Positions 1-9,386 are shown, numbered from the stretch's first letter. The stretch: 64,000 nt of DNA from DASXKD01 sp963806145 (GCA_963806145.1 CAWDXD010000005.1:62001-126000), one strand, 5' to 3'. Made by a program: numbers and translations. The notes: a model not told the origin generated them from the letters alone.

Positions 1-569
1 CAGGACCGGGGCAGTTGCGGGGCGGGCTCCCTGAGGCCTGCCACCAGATCCGCGGCCGCCGCGGCGGCGTCCGTGCCGTCCGCGCCGCCAGACAGGCCCG
101 TCAGCAGCAGCCGCGCGAGGAGCCTGGCATCGTCGAACATGTCAAGGCCGGGCAGGTCGCCGGCCGCGTACCAGCCGAACGGGTGCGCCGCATCGGGCAG
201 GCCGGCTCCGGCCGCGGGCGGCGTGCCGTCGGCCAGGGCCACATACAGGTGATCGACGTGGACGTGTGCCACACCGAGATGGTTGTCCGGCATGACCTGG
301 TACTCCGCGATCCACCAGGGCAGTGCCACCCGCCGCGCCCGGTAGCCGCGCGGCACCGGCGCGGCCGGCGGGCTGACCAGCGTGACGGCCAGGCCGGTCT
401 CCTCGGCCACCTCCCGCAGCGCGGCCTCGGCGCAGGACTCCTCGGGCTCGACGTGACCACCCGGAATCATCATCCGGTGCAACCGGGGATGCCGGATCAG
501 GCCGGTCCGCCAGCCGTCGGTGAACCGGCGGAACACGAAAACGCTCGACGTCAGGTGTTTGACGGTCAC
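1..569 (-). CDS. Nudix hydrolase, 3' end cut by window edge
   Basis: The protein carries a perfect Nudix box: G, five residues, E, seven residues, then REVAEETGL, at about residues 37-59. This is the Mg2+-binding catalytic helix of enzymes that hydrolyse nucleoside diphosphates linked to another moiety. The start is taken as GTG at 569 because AGGA lies about ten bases upstream and translation from it runs in frame through the Nudix box. The frame stays open for 189 codons to base 1, so the C-terminus is outside the window. The substrate cannot be told from the sequence. Bases 570-858, before the next gene, show no feature beyond its ribosome binding site. Confidence 0.85.
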   Translation of the reverse strand, partial: MTVKHLTSSVFVFRRFTDGWRTGLIRHPRLHRMMIPGGHVEPEESCAEAALREVAEETGLAVTLVSPPAAPVPRGYRARRVALPWWIAEYQVMPDNHLGVAHVHVDHLYVALADGTPPAAGAGLPDAAHPFGWYAAGDLPGLDMFDDARLLARLLLTGLSGGADGTDAAAAAADLVAGLREPAPQLPRS

Positions 570-858
570 TCGCCCATCCTGGCAGGGACCGCGGCGGCCC
601 TGGCGGCGGGTGCGGCGGCGGCGCAGGAAGCGCGCACGGGCCCGGTGACGGGTTCAGCGCGGGCTGAGAAGCAGTGCGCAGGGCCCGGTCAGGCCGGCCT
701 GGCGTACTGGGACCTGGCGGGCCACCCGGCCCGCCCCGGGCCACCGCCCGGCGAGTACGGGATCACCCGGCCCGCCCCAGCCACTACCCGCGCGGCGCAC
801 GGGTCACCCGGCCCCGTCCCGTCCGGTGCCCGGTGGGCAACAGCGAAAGGAGAACCGT

Positions 859-1128
859 GTGAGGATCACCAAACCGCTCATCGGCACCGCCGCAGGCGCG
901 GCCGTGCTTGGCGCCACCCTGGCGCTCGGATTGAGCATGGCCAGCGCCTCCACCTCTTCGACAACGGCGGCGCACAGCTCATCCACCGCGACCTCGCCGG
1001 CGGTCCCGGCGGCGGCCAGCCCGTCGCCAAAGGCCGCCACGGCCCCGGGGCCCATGCCGGGCCACAAGTGCACGCACATGTCCGGGTCCGCCAGGTCCCC
1101 GGCCAGCAGCGCGGCCGCAGCGAACTGA
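859..1128 (+). CDS. Small exported Ala/Ser-rich hypothetical protein
   Basis: This 89-residue protein starts at GTG 859, six bases after a strong AAAGGAGA ribosome binding site at 846-853. An upstream ATG at 826 in the same frame lacks such a site. Residues about 5-30 form a hydrophobic Sec-type signal segment after positive residues R2 and K5, with a plausible cleavage after ASA. The mature part is low complexity (Ala, Ser, Thr, Pro) with a single Cys-His pair. I do not recognise a family, and its role is unknown. Confidence 0.6.
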   Translation: MRITKPLIGTAAGAAVLGATLALGLSMASASTSSTTAAHSSSTATSPAVPAAASPSPKAATAPGPMPGHKCTHMSGSARSPASSAAAAN

Positions 1129-1188
1129 TGGCACCTGGCAGCCACTGACACGCGGCACGGCCCGCGTGGCGGCGGGGGACGGGCCCGG

Positions 1189-3096
1189 CTAGCGGCCCGT
1201 CCCCTGCCGTTGCCGGATGAGCTCGTACTCGGCCGGGTCCAGGTGACGGGTGGCCCGGCGGAACCCGATCGTGGATCCCGGCCACAGCGTGGGATTGCGC
1301 CCCGCGGCATTGAGGTACCAGCTCACGCAGCCGCCGGTGGTCCACACGGTGGACGCCATCCGCCGCTCGATGTCGTCGCACCACGCCTGCTGGGCGCCGG
1401 GCCTGGTGTCCAGGGCGGCGGCGCCGGTGCGGTCCAGCGTGGCGAGGTAGTCGAGGATGTAGTTGAGCTGGGACTCGATCATGTAGATCATCGAGTTGTG
1501 GCCAAGGCCCGTGTTGGGCCCGATCACCATGCACAGGTTGGGGAAGCCCGCGATCGTGGTGCCGCGCAGCGCGCGCATGTCACCGTTCCAGGACTGCGCC
1601 AGGCTCAGCCCGTCGGCCCCGTAGAGCCGCTCGGCGATGGGCGCGTCGACCGCGTGGAACCCGGTGGCCAGGATGATCGCGTCCACCTCGCAGGAGGTGC
1701 CGTCCTTCGCGGTCAGGGTGTTGCCGTCCACCTTGGCCAGCCCGGACGCGACCACCTGCACGTTCGGCCGGCGCAGCGCGGGATAGAAGTCGCTGGAGAT
1801 CAGGATCCGCTTGCACCCCATCACGTAGTCCGGGGTCAGCTTGGCCCGAAGCCCGGTGTCGGGAACGGACCTGGCCAGGTTCCGCAGCGCCATCCGCTGG
1901 GCCGCCTTGAGGATCGCGGGCCGCTTGGTGAAGCCGCCCACCAGCGACTCGCGGGAGAGGTAGATGCCCAGCCGGGCCAGCCGCTGCGCCGCCGGGACCT
2001 GGCGGTACAGGCGCTTCTCGAACTCGGTGATCCGGCGGTCCCGGCGCGGCACGATCCAGGCGGGCGTGCGCTGGAACAGCACCAGGTGCTTCACCTCGGG
2101 CTGGATCTTGGGCACGATCTGGATCGCGGAGGCCCCGGTCCCCACCACCGCGACCCGCTTGCCTTCGAGGCTGTAGGAGTGGTTCCAGCGGGCCGAGTGG
2201 AAGATCTCACCGGGAAAGTCGGCCAGCCCGGGGACGTTGGGCAGGGACGGCTCGGACAGCGGTCCCGAGGCAGAGACCAGGACGTCGGCGGTAATCTCAC
2301 CGCGGTTGGTCCGCAGCCGCCAGCGCGCCAGGGCCGCGTCCCAGTCCGCCCGGGCCAGCTCGGTGCCGAAGACCAGGTGCTCGCGCAGCCCGTGCTGGTC
2401 GGTGACGTCTTCCACGTACTCCCAGATCTCCGGCTGCCGGGAGAAGCTGTGTGACCATCCGGGGTTCGGCGCGAACGAGAACGAGTAAAGATGCGACGGC
2501 ACGTCGCAGGCGCAGCCGGGGTAGGTGTTGTCGCGCCAGGTGCCGCCGACGGCGGTGGCGCGTTCCAGGATGACGAAGTCGGTCACGCCGGTCTGGTGCA
2601 GCCGGATGCCCACCCCGATCCCGCCGAGCCCGGCACCGATGATGGCCACCCGGACATGACCGGGCAGCGGCCCGGCCGGCCCGGCGGCCCCCTGCGCAGC
2701 GGTCCCGGCCTGCCCGGCGGTCGCGGCAGTCCCGGCGGTCCCGGCCTGCCCGGCGGTCGCGGCGGTCCCGGGCTGCTCCCCGGCCGGCCCCGGAGCGGAC
2801 TCCCCGGCACGGAACGGCGGCGTGGAGATGCCGGTGACGCGGTACCGGCGCGACGGATCCGGCTCAGAAAGCTCGCACGGCGCGGAACCTTCTGCGGTGG
2901 TCAGCACGCCACCCGCCTTGCCCGCGCCGAGCAACTCAGCCAGCCCTTCATGCGCGTCAATACGCCCATACCAGTGATAGCGGCCGTCGATGGGCTGGAA
3001 GTGGCCGCGCAATCGCACCTGGACGTCGAACCGCGACCGGTCCACCTCCAGCACCGCGGTTCCCTCGTAGCCGTCTGAGTCGCCGAGCCCGGCCAT
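1189..3096 (-). CDS. Flavin-containing (Baeyer-Villiger-type) monooxygenase with N-terminal DUF4873
   Basis: The 635-residue protein probably oxygenates a ketone or related substrate using FAD and NADPH. Residues about 8-95 look like a DUF4873 domain (GHFQPIDGRYHWYGRI). Residues 100-146 are an Ala/Gly/Thr linker made of imperfect repeats. From 149 comes the FAD fold with GAGLGGIG, then a BVMO-type fingerprint (FPGEIFHSARWNH) and a second dinucleotide motif GTGASAIQ. The start at 3096 is set by AAGGAGG six bases upstream; the frame is open further up but has no such site. It lies 50 bp downstream of a TetR gene on the same strand, so the two are probably co-transcribed. A second BVMO without DUF4873 begins at 62885. 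Confidence 0.85.
   Translation of the reverse strand: MAGLGDSDGYEGTAVLEVDRSRFDVQVRLRGHFQPIDGRYHWYGRIDAHEGLAELLGAGKAGGVLTTAEGSAPCELSEPDPSRRYRVTGISTPPFRAGESAPGPAGEQPGTAATAGQAGTAGTAATAGQAGTAAQGAAGPAGPLPGHVRVAIIGAGLGGIGVGIRLHQTGVTDFVILERATAVGGTWRDNTYPGCACDVPSHLYSFSFAPNPGWSHSFSRQPEIWEYVEDVTDQHGLREHLVFGTELARADWDAALARWRLRTNRGEITADVLVSASGPLSEPSLPNVPGLADFPGEIFHSARWNHSYSLEGKRVAVVGTGASAIQIVPKIQPEVKHLVLFQRTPAWIVPRRDRRITEFEKRLYRQVPAAQRLARLGIYLSRESLVGGFTKRPAILKAAQRMALRNLARSVPDTGLRAKLTPDYVMGCKRILISSDFYPALRRPNVQVVASGLAKVDGNTLTAKDGTSCEVDAIILATGFHAVDAPIAERLYGADGLSLAQSWNGDMRALRGTTIAGFPNLCMVIGPNTGLGHNSMIYMIESQLNYILDYLATLDRTGAAALDTRPGAQQAWCDDIERRMASTVWTTGGCVSWYLNAAGRNPTLWPGSTIGFRRATRHLDPAEYELIRQRQGTGR
2701..2772. 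repeat. Two-copy 36-bp tandem repeat inside the BVMO linker
   Basis: Bases 2701-2736 and 2737-2772 are near-identical 36-bp units that differ at two positions. They encode the Ala/Gly/Thr linker between DUF4873 and the FAD domain. The unit is a multiple of three, so copy-number change would lengthen or shorten the linker without breaking the frame. Confidence 0.8.
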
Positions 3097-3146
3097 CTGG
3101 CCTCCTTGCTGGGTTTCGCCGCCTGCCGCCATCGTGCCCGCGTGGG

Positions 3147-3869
3147 TCATCCTGGGGCCAGCCGTGCGTCCGTGCGGGCCACGGCGCGCAACGGCGGGCG
3201 CGTCTCGGGGAACGGCTGGTCCGGATCCACCACGATGCCTGCCCCGCGCAACGTCCCCGCGATCGCCGCCCAGATGATCTGGGTGACATATTCGACCACG
3301 GTGGCCCGGCTCATCGAGCGCCGCTGGAGCCACCATTCGCCGGTGCTCTGCACCAGGCCGGTCATGCCGTAGGCCCACGGCTCGGCCCCGCCGGAGTCCA
3401 GCCCGTAGGCCCGCAGGTAGTCGCCGAGCACCGCGGTCAGTGCGGTGGCGATGAACTCCTTGTTCTGCTGGATGGAGCCCGGCCCGTCCCCGGATTCGGC
3501 CTTGGCCCCGCGGGCCAGCAGCCAGTAGAGGTTCGGGTGCTCATCGATCACCGCGAAGTAGGCGCCGACCGCGTCCCGCACCCGGGACAGCGCCGGGCAG
3601 CCCGCCCGGATCGCCGGGAGCAGCCGGTCGAGCAGTATCTGCGAGCCGCGCCCGGCCAGCGCATCCACCAGGGCCGACTTGTCCTGGAAGTACCGGTAGA
3701 GGACCGGCTTGGTGACCCCCGCCTCGGCGGCGACCGCGTCCATCGGCAGGTCCGGCCCCTGGGCCTCAAGGACCCGCAGCGCCGCGTCCACGAACTCACG
3801 CCGGCGTCGTGCCCGGTGGTCGCTCCACCGGTCCCTGCGGGCGTCGCCGCCCTTGACAGCCGTGCTCAT
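3147..3869 (-). CDS. TetR/AcrR-family transcriptional regulator
   Basis: This 240-residue protein has an N-terminal TetR DNA-binding domain at about residues 20-70, with the helix-turn-helix MDAVAAEAGVTKPVLYRYF. The C-terminal ligand-binding region ends near residue 225. It is upstream of and collinear with the BVMO gene and divergent from the diiron oxygenase gene at 3932. The only intergenic space is 62 bp and contains a GTAAC-type palindrome (3889-3899). The layout suggests that it represses itself, the BVMO and the diiron oxygenase. The ligand is unknown. Confidence 0.9.
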   Translation of the reverse strand: MSTAVKGGDARRDRWSDHRARRRREFVDAALRVLEAQGPDLPMDAVAAEAGVTKPVLYRYFQDKSALVDALAGRGSQILLDRLLPAIRAGCPALSRVRDAVGAYFAVIDEHPNLYWLLARGAKAESGDGPGSIQQNKEFIATALTAVLGDYLRAYGLDSGGAEPWAYGMTGLVQSTGEWWLQRRSMSRATVVEYVTQIIWAAIAGTLRGAGIVVDPDQPFPETRPPLRAVARTDARLAPG

Positions 3870-3888
3870 GCGGATGATGATACCAAAG

Positions 3889-3909
3889 GTAACTGTTACT
3901 TCAAGTTAC
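3889..3909. promoter_or_regulatory. Candidate TetR operator
   Basis: GTAAC-T-GTTAC at 3889-3899 is a perfect 11-bp palindrome, and another GTTAC half-site follows at 3905-3909. It sits in the 62-bp divergent region between the TetR gene and the diiron oxygenase gene, where one site could control both promoters. The assignment to this TetR is inferred from position. Confidence 0.6.
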
Positions 3910-3931
3910 AGATTGGCTGGAGGCGAAACCG

Positions 3932-4888
3932 GTGACGAAGACCAGCGAGCTGCCCGGCAGGGCCGCCAGCGGTAAGGACCCTGTGCCGCCCGGCAAGGGC
4001 GCGGGCAGCACGGACCAAGAGCGGGTCGCCGACCGCCTGCTGCGCTCGACCGCGGCCCGGTCCTACGACCCGGAACTCGACATCGACTGGTCCGCGCCGC
4101 CGGAGCCGGGCAAGATCTTCCTGCCCGAGCACCGCTCCACCCTGTACGGGACGCCGCTGTGGGACCGGCTCACCCCGGAGCAGCGGCGCGAGCTCGGCAA
4201 GCACGAGGCCGCCAGCGTGGCCGGGTTCGGCATCTGGCTGGAGTGCATCCTGCTGCGCCTGCTGGCGAAGCTGGCCTACGAGGAGAACCCGGCCACCCGG
4301 CACGTGCAGTACGCGCTCGCCGAGATGGCCGAGGAGTGCCGGCACTCCACGATGTTCGCCCGCCTGATCGAGTGGATGGGCGTCCCGTACTACGGGCCGC
4401 CCCGCCACGTCCACGCACTTGGACGGCTGCTGACCACCACCGCCCACGGGCCCGCCATGTGGGGCGCCATCCTGATCGGCGAGGAAATCACCGACCGCTA
4501 TCAGCGGGAGATGGCCGCCGACGACTCGATCCAGCCGATCGTCCAGATGGTGAACAAGATCCACATCCTGGAGGAAGCCAGGCACATCGGGTTCGCCCGG
4601 GCCGAACTGACCCGCAGCGCGGCCAAGCTGTCCCTGGCCGAGTTGCCCATGCAGCGGGCGGTGCTCGGCAGGGTCGCGCTCATCGTGGCCAGGAATCTGA
4701 TCAGCCCCGAGGTCTACCGGTCCGTGGGCCTGGACCCGGCACAGGCGCGCCGCGTGGCGCTGGCGAACCCCGCCCACCACGAGACCATCCGTTATGGCGG
4801 AGAGAAGATCGTGGCGTTCCTGCGGGAGGCCGGAATGATCGGCCCGCCCGCGACCCGCCTGTGGCGGCACGCCCACATGATCGACTAG
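3932..4888 (+). CDS. AurF-like diiron oxygenase
   Basis: The 318-residue protein matches the AurF (p-aminobenzoate N-oxygenase) type of non-haem diiron enzyme. Candidate iron ligands are E104, E135 and H138 (EECRH), E185 (GEEITDRY), and H211, E215 and H218 (HILEEARH). The spacing of the last three equals that of AurF. The N-terminal 30 residues are disordered. It starts at GTG 3932 after GGAGG at 3918-3922. It is divergent from TetR-BVMO and shares its stop region (CTAG) with the convergent PPOX gene. Neighbouring diiron and flavin oxygenases suggest a shared oxidative modification or detoxification. The substrate is unknown. Confidence 0.85.
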   Translation: MTKTSELPGRAASGKDPVPPGKGAGSTDQERVADRLLRSTAARSYDPELDIDWSAPPEPGKIFLPEHRSTLYGTPLWDRLTPEQRRELGKHEAASVAGFGIWLECILLRLLAKLAYEENPATRHVQYALAEMAEECRHSTMFARLIEWMGVPYYGPPRHVHALGRLLTTTAHGPAMWGAILIGEEITDRYQREMAADDSIQPIVQMVNKIHILEEARHIGFARAELTRSAAKLSLAELPMQRAVLGRVALIVARNLISPEVYRSVGLDPAQARRVALANPAHHETIRYGGEKIVAFLREAGMIGPPATRLWRHAHMID

Positions 4889-5295
4889 CCGACCGTGCGG
4901 CGCGAACTCTCCTTGCCGTCCGGGCCCATGCCCCAGCTGATGATCCGGCGCGGGTGAAGGCGGATCACCTCCGGGCTCATGTACGAGTTGGGCGGCTGCT
5001 GGCCGGTGAGCGCCTCGGCGGTACCGCGGACCTCAAAGCAGCGCGGCGTCCACGGGTTGACCGACGCGAGGTCGTCGACCACGAACGCGGCCTTCCCGTT
5101 GGCCGCGATGTTGTGGAACTTGCGGGTGTTGCCCAGGTCACGGCCGCGGATGAGGATCACCCCGGCCTCGGCATCGACCTCGAACCCGACCGGGCTGTTC
5201 TGCAGGGTGCCGTCGGGCGCCTCGGTGGCCAGGCGCCCCAGTCGCTGGGACCGCAGGTACTCAAGCTCGCCTTCGGTGAATATCACGTCAGCCAA
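4885..5295 (-). CDS. PPOX-class (probably F420-dependent) oxidoreductase
   Basis: The protein has about 136 residues and the split-barrel PPOX pattern: RLGRLATEAPDGTLQNSPVGF near the N-terminus, RKFHNIAANGKAAFVVDDL in the middle, and HPRRIISWGM at the end. The last is typical of the small F420-dependent PPOX subgroup. The start is uncertain. TTG 5295 and GTG 5286 both fit the family length, while the longer ATG at 5397 would add a Pro/Arg-rich stretch unlike the family. It converges on the diiron oxygenase gene with a 4-bp overlap. Bases 5296-5601 beyond it contain no convincing gene. Confidence 0.8.
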   Translation of the reverse strand: MADVIFTEGELEYLRSQRLGRLATEAPDGTLQNSPVGFEVDAEAGVILIRGRDLGNTRKFHNIAANGKAAFVVDDLASVNPWTPRCFEVRGTAEALTGQQPPNSYMSPEVIRLHPRRIISWGMGPDGKESSRRTVG

Positions 5296-5601
5296 ACTAC
5301 CGTCCGGCCCTGCCCCTGGGCCGGCCCGCCCAGGGTGCTCCGCCCGCCCGGGCACCCCTCGTCGTGACGCTGACCGCGGCAGGGGTGGCCGGGCCATGCT
5401 CGTGGAGGTGCCGGGCCGTGGGTAGTTAAGCTAGCGGGCGTCTGCCGCGAATGGAGGCGTTCGTTACGCTCCGGGCAGTGTGCGTAGGACGGTAAGCTCG
5501 GCCGCCAAGCGTGCGTCTTCGGCGCTAGCACGGACGATCCTGACCGCATAGCACGCTGGCGCGTCGAGACTGCCTTTCACAAACCGCATGAGGGGTGGAA
5601 C

Positions 5602-7188
5602 GTGTCCGACTTGCCGCGCTACGCACGCGGGAGGCTCTGGTGGCCTGAACGCTTGGCCGCCAGGCGGATCGCGCCGACCACGTCCGGCCCGCGGGCCGGC
5701 GCTGCGGCTGAGATCCCCTCGGGCCCGCACGCTGATCTCGGGGCACAAACGGCGGCGAAGCCACGGCTCAGCGGCCGGGGTATTGGCTGGCTCATCGCCG
5801 CCGCAGCGGCGTTCACGCTTGCGTTGTTCTTGTTCGATTCGCTGCGAATTCCCCTCTTCTGGGACGAGTCGGTCTACGCCAGTCAGATCAGCCAGCATGT
5901 GCCGATGCCCTGGGGCGCCGAGCGGGCCCGCGGCCTGCCGTTGCTCGTCGCGCCGGTGGTGCTGTTCACCAGCTCGGTGGTCGCGCTCCGCGTCTACCTG
6001 GTGGTGATGGCAGGGATCGGGCTGTTCCTCGCCATGCTCGCGTGGCGTGGCCGGCGCTCCGACTGGGTGGTCGCTCTTGCGGGTGTCATCTTCGGCGGCC
6101 TCTGGGTCACCCAGCAGCAGGCCTCGCTGCTGCTCCCGAGCTACTGGAGTGCCATTGGCGGCCTGGCCGGGGTAGGGCTCTTCCTGCGTGCCATGGAGCG
6201 AGGCAGATCGTCGCCGCTGGGTATTGTCCTCCTGGCCGCCACGGTGGCATTCACCGCGCTCATACGCCCGGCCGATGCCGTCGCTATCTTCGGAATAGTG
6301 CTCGTCATCGCCCTGACCGCACGACCTTGGCGCCACGCGGTATCGCTGGTGGCGGCCGTCGTGGCGGGCCTCGCCGTCGGTATTGGAGAGTGGGTCGCCG
6401 AGTCCTACCTGTACTTCGACGGTCCCTTGAAAAGGCTGCACTCAGCGGGTGCAGCTTCCGGCGGCCGCAAGCTCGACCTGCTGAACAACCTGCGGATAAT
6501 GAGCGGCGGCCAGGTTAGTTCGCTGCCAGGCTTTCCGGGCATCCGTGGGTGGAGCCACCCGCCTCTGCTCGCCTGGTGGGCCGCGTTCGGCGTGCTCGCC
6601 CTCATCGGTGTCTACGCGGCTCACCGCTACCAAGGCTGGCTGCTCGCGGCGACTCCTGTGATATGCGCACTCGGCGTCTACGGTCTGTATTCGCTTCCGG
6701 TCCGCGACAATACCCGCTACCTGCAGCCGGTCTGGGCGCTGCTCGCCATATCGGCCGCAGATGCGATCTATTGGCTGGTCACCGCGAAACGGGGGAGACT
6801 CCGGGTGGCGGCTATCGCCGCGGCAAGCTTGTTCGTCGTCGTGGAACTTGGCGCCCAGCACGCGGTGCTGGCCACCGAGAACGCCCAGCGCCTGGCGGCC
6901 GCCCGGGGTCAGACGGATGCCGTGCAGTACATGCGCCAGCTCGGCGTCCGGCCCCCATGCGTGATCACCAGCTCGCGGGTGGCCGTATGGTTTACCCTGC
7001 CCGCCGCGTACTATCTCGGCTGCAGCTATCAATGGCACATGACGAGCCTCGTGCAGGCGGATGGCCGCCGGGTGGTCGTGCTCGTAAACGGCGGCAGGCG
7101 CCCGCAGCCTTTCGCCCAGCCCTGGGCGGCACACCGCCTGCCCAAGACGGCGGGAAACGTGGCGGGCTACGTTGAGCCCGGGCCCTGA
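5602..7188 (+). CDS. Polytopic membrane protein, GT-C glycosyltransferase-like
   Basis: The 528-residue protein has a cytoplasmic N-terminus of about 60 residues and then about ten hydrophobic segments. A first external loop carries LFWDESVYASQIS, whose Asp-Glu pair resembles the catalytic acidic motif in loop 1 of GT-C glycosyltransferases (PMT/ArnT type) that use lipid-linked sugars. It ends with a soluble extracytoplasmic tail of about 90 residues. It starts at GTG 5602. The convergent operon downstream makes galactofuranose-type glycan, which fits a role in sugar transfer outside the membrane. This is inferred from topology and one motif. Confidence 0.6.
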   Translation: MSDLPRYARGRLWWPERLAARRIAPTTSGPRAGAAAEIPSGPHADLGAQTAAKPRLSGRGIGWLIAAAAAFTLALFLFDSLRIPLFWDESVYASQISQHVPMPWGAERARGLPLLVAPVVLFTSSVVALRVYLVVMAGIGLFLAMLAWRGRRSDWVVALAGVIFGGLWVTQQQASLLLPSYWSAIGGLAGVGLFLRAMERGRSSPLGIVLLAATVAFTALIRPADAVAIFGIVLVIALTARPWRHAVSLVAAVVAGLAVGIGEWVAESYLYFDGPLKRLHSAGAASGGRKLDLLNNLRIMSGGQVSSLPGFPGIRGWSHPPLLAWWAAFGVLALIGVYAAHRYQGWLLAATPVICALGVYGLYSLPVRDNTRYLQPVWALLAISAADAIYWLVTAKRGRLRVAAIAAASLFVVVELGAQHAVLATENAQRLAAARGQTDAVQYMRQLGVRPPCVITSSRVAVWFTLPAAYYLGCSYQWHMTSLVQADGRRVVVLVNGGRRPQPFAQPWAAHRLPKTAGNVAGYVEPGP

Positions 7189-7280
7189 TGAGCGGCGCGG
7201 GTCAGCGGAACCCCTGAGGCGCGGGCCCGCCGGCTCAGCCGGGGATGGCGCCTTACCGTTCCGCCCGAGGAATGCCCGGC

Positions 7281-9386
7281 TCACGGCCCATCAGGCGGAT
7301 CCCCGAGCGAGGCCTCGAAGGTCTCCCGCCATGTGGCCGGCGAGGTGAACTCCGCCGCCGCCGAGCGGTACTCCCTGGCCAGCCTGGGCCAGTTCATCAC
7401 CAGCCGCAGGTGCAGGACGGCGCTGCGCCGGGCGAGCTCCCGGAACTGCTTGCGGTCCCGCTGGTACCAGGAGGCGGTGGTGCCGTCCGGTGCCGATACC
7501 ACGGCGCTGTCGAGCTTGGACAGCACCCACCAGGCGGCGTCCTGGTGCGGCAGCGTCATCTGCGGCCGGTGGAACTTGCGCGGCTTGCGGAACTGGTGCA
7601 GCGTCCCGGCCACGACCTTCGTCGTCAGGTTGACCTTGTTGGTCGGGGTGGTGTTCGTCTTCAACTGGTCCGGCGCCTTCCGCCGGGGGGGCGGGAAGTC
7701 CTCGAGGTCGGCGGCCCCGCGTGCGTCGGCGAACTGCTGGCGCAGCTCGCGCAGGCTGGACATCTTCGTGCCGAGGTCGCGGTGCAGGTGGCCAGGCCCG
7801 GACAGGACATCCTCGATGGCCAGCAGCCGCAGCGCCGCCGTCGAGTACTGCATCGACAGCAGGCTCTGCAGCTGGCGCTCGCCGCTTTCCGCCGGCAGGC
7901 GGCCGCCGCGCTTGAATGGCGAGTGCAGCAGCGCCACGATCACCCGGTTGCGGATGTGGTAGTACGCCTGCCAGTCCAGCGCGTCGTTCTTGTCCAGCCA
8001 GGGAATGTGCCACGCGGCCACCCCGGGCATCGACACCGTCGGGTGCCCCTTGGCACCCGCCCGCACCGCGTACTCGGCATCGTCCCACTTGATGAAGACC
8101 GGGATCGCCAGGCCCAGCTCCTTGATGATCTTCGTGGGGATCAGGCACATCCACCAGCCGTTGTAGTCGGCCTCGGCGCGGCGGTGCAGCCACGGGGTGT
8201 TCCGCAGGTTCCGGCGGCCGAAGTCGTGCCGGGCCCTGGTGTTCGGCGAGGCTTCCCACCACCACTTGCGGGGGGCGATGGACTCCGCGAACGCGTGCAG
8301 CACCGACCGGTCGTAGAGGCTGAACATGTGCCCGCCGACGATCGTCGGCTTGCGCGCCAGGTCGGCGAAGGCCGCCGCGCGAAGGATGCTTTCCGGCTCC
8401 AGGATGATGTCGTCGTCCAGGATGAGCAGGTAGTCACTGTCCCCGGCGCGCACCGTCTCGTCCATGGACCGGGAGAAGCCGCCGGAGCCGCCGATGTTCC
8501 CCTGCTCGATGATCCGCAGCTTGCCGCCGAGCCCCTTCGCCGAGTCCCCGAAGTCCGGGTGGTCGGCCACGTGCCTGGTGCCCTGATCGATCACGTACAC
8601 CGTGTCGATCAGGTCGAGCACCTCCGGCGAGGCGCCCAGGGTGCGCAGGTGCCCCACCATGAAGTCGGCCCGGTTGAACGTGGTGAAGCCGAGGCTGAGC
8701 CGGCCCGGCGGACCCGGCTGCGCCGGGACGGCCCAGTCCGCCTGGATCACGGTGGTCCCGCGCGGGCCGGCCACGATGTCGAACCAGTACCAGCCGCCGT
8801 CGATGAACGGGGCCAGCGGCAGGACCCGCTCCACCGACTCCGGCTCGTCGGTCTCGACGTCGATCGTCTCTACCGGGAAGCTGTGCCCCTTGGCCGCGGA
8901 ACGGTACACGATGATCGTGCACTCCCCGGCGACCCGGATGCGCAGCGTCACCGAGTCCACGGTCGTCCACCGGCGCCAGTAGCTGGCCGGGAACGCGTTG
9001 AAGTAGGTGCCGAACGACACCCGGCCGGCCTCGCTGATCGCCGCGCTGCGCCGGGGCAGGATTTCCTCCGCCGGGTGGGCCGGCAGCCCGACGCCGAACC
9101 GGATGACCGACTGGGTCTCGCCGGTCGCCACGCCTATGGCCGTGGGGGACGAGGGGACCGGATCACGGTTGCCGAGCGCCTCGGCCAGCAACTCAGCGGC
9201 GAGCTGAGCGGAGCCGCGGTCCGGGTTGGTCTCCACGTACAGCGGGACGACGTCCAGGTCCGCGTCGGGGAACACCACCCGCTGCACGACCCGCGGACTG
9301 CGCCCGGCCACGGCCGGTGCTGGCTCGCCGCCCACCGCGCCCTCCTTGGCTACCAACGGCACGCCCGCCGTGGCGTCGTCAGTCAT
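7281..9386 (-). CDS. glfT2: GlfT2-type galactofuranosyltransferase
   Basis: The 701-residue protein has the domain plan of GlfT2, the processive enzyme that extends galactofuranan on a lipid carrier from UDP-Galf. An N-terminal beta-rich domain (about 90-225) precedes a GT-A domain opening with LGFTTFNRADF at 232. The metal-binding DDD is at 324-326, the catalytic-type WDDAEYAVRA begins at 434, and a conserved W-H pair lies at 459-460. A helical C-terminal domain follows. Its start overlaps the end of glf by 8 bp, so supply of UDP-Galf and its polymerisation are encoded together. It is last in the operon 11483-7281. Confidence 0.9.
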   Translation of the reverse strand: MTDDATAGVPLVAKEGAVGGEPAPAVAGRSPRVVQRVVFPDADLDVVPLYVETNPDRGSAQLAAELLAEALGNRDPVPSSPTAIGVATGETQSVIRFGVGLPAHPAEEILPRRSAAISEAGRVSFGTYFNAFPASYWRRWTTVDSVTLRIRVAGECTIIVYRSAAKGHSFPVETIDVETDEPESVERVLPLAPFIDGGWYWFDIVAGPRGTTVIQADWAVPAQPGPPGRLSLGFTTFNRADFMVGHLRTLGASPEVLDLIDTVYVIDQGTRHVADHPDFGDSAKGLGGKLRIIEQGNIGGSGGFSRSMDETVRAGDSDYLLILDDDIILEPESILRAAAFADLARKPTIVGGHMFSLYDRSVLHAFAESIAPRKWWWEASPNTRARHDFGRRNLRNTPWLHRRAEADYNGWWMCLIPTKIIKELGLAIPVFIKWDDAEYAVRAGAKGHPTVSMPGVAAWHIPWLDKNDALDWQAYYHIRNRVIVALLHSPFKRGGRLPAESGERQLQSLLSMQYSTAALRLLAIEDVLSGPGHLHRDLGTKMSSLRELRQQFADARGAADLEDFPPPRRKAPDQLKTNTTPTNKVNLTTKVVAGTLHQFRKPRKFHRPQMTLPHQDAAWWVLSKLDSAVVSAPDGTTASWYQRDRKQFRELARRSAVLHLRLVMNWPRLAREYRSAAAEFTSPATWRETFEASLGDPPDGP

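Noticed and set aside
2701..2772. CRISPR-like direct repeats
   Set aside because: The two 36-bp units directly abut without spacers and encode an in-frame linker; no cas genes are present.
5464..6441. 325-codon minus-strand frame
   Set aside because: Antisense to the GT-C-like membrane protein and lacking any recognisable motif or start signal.
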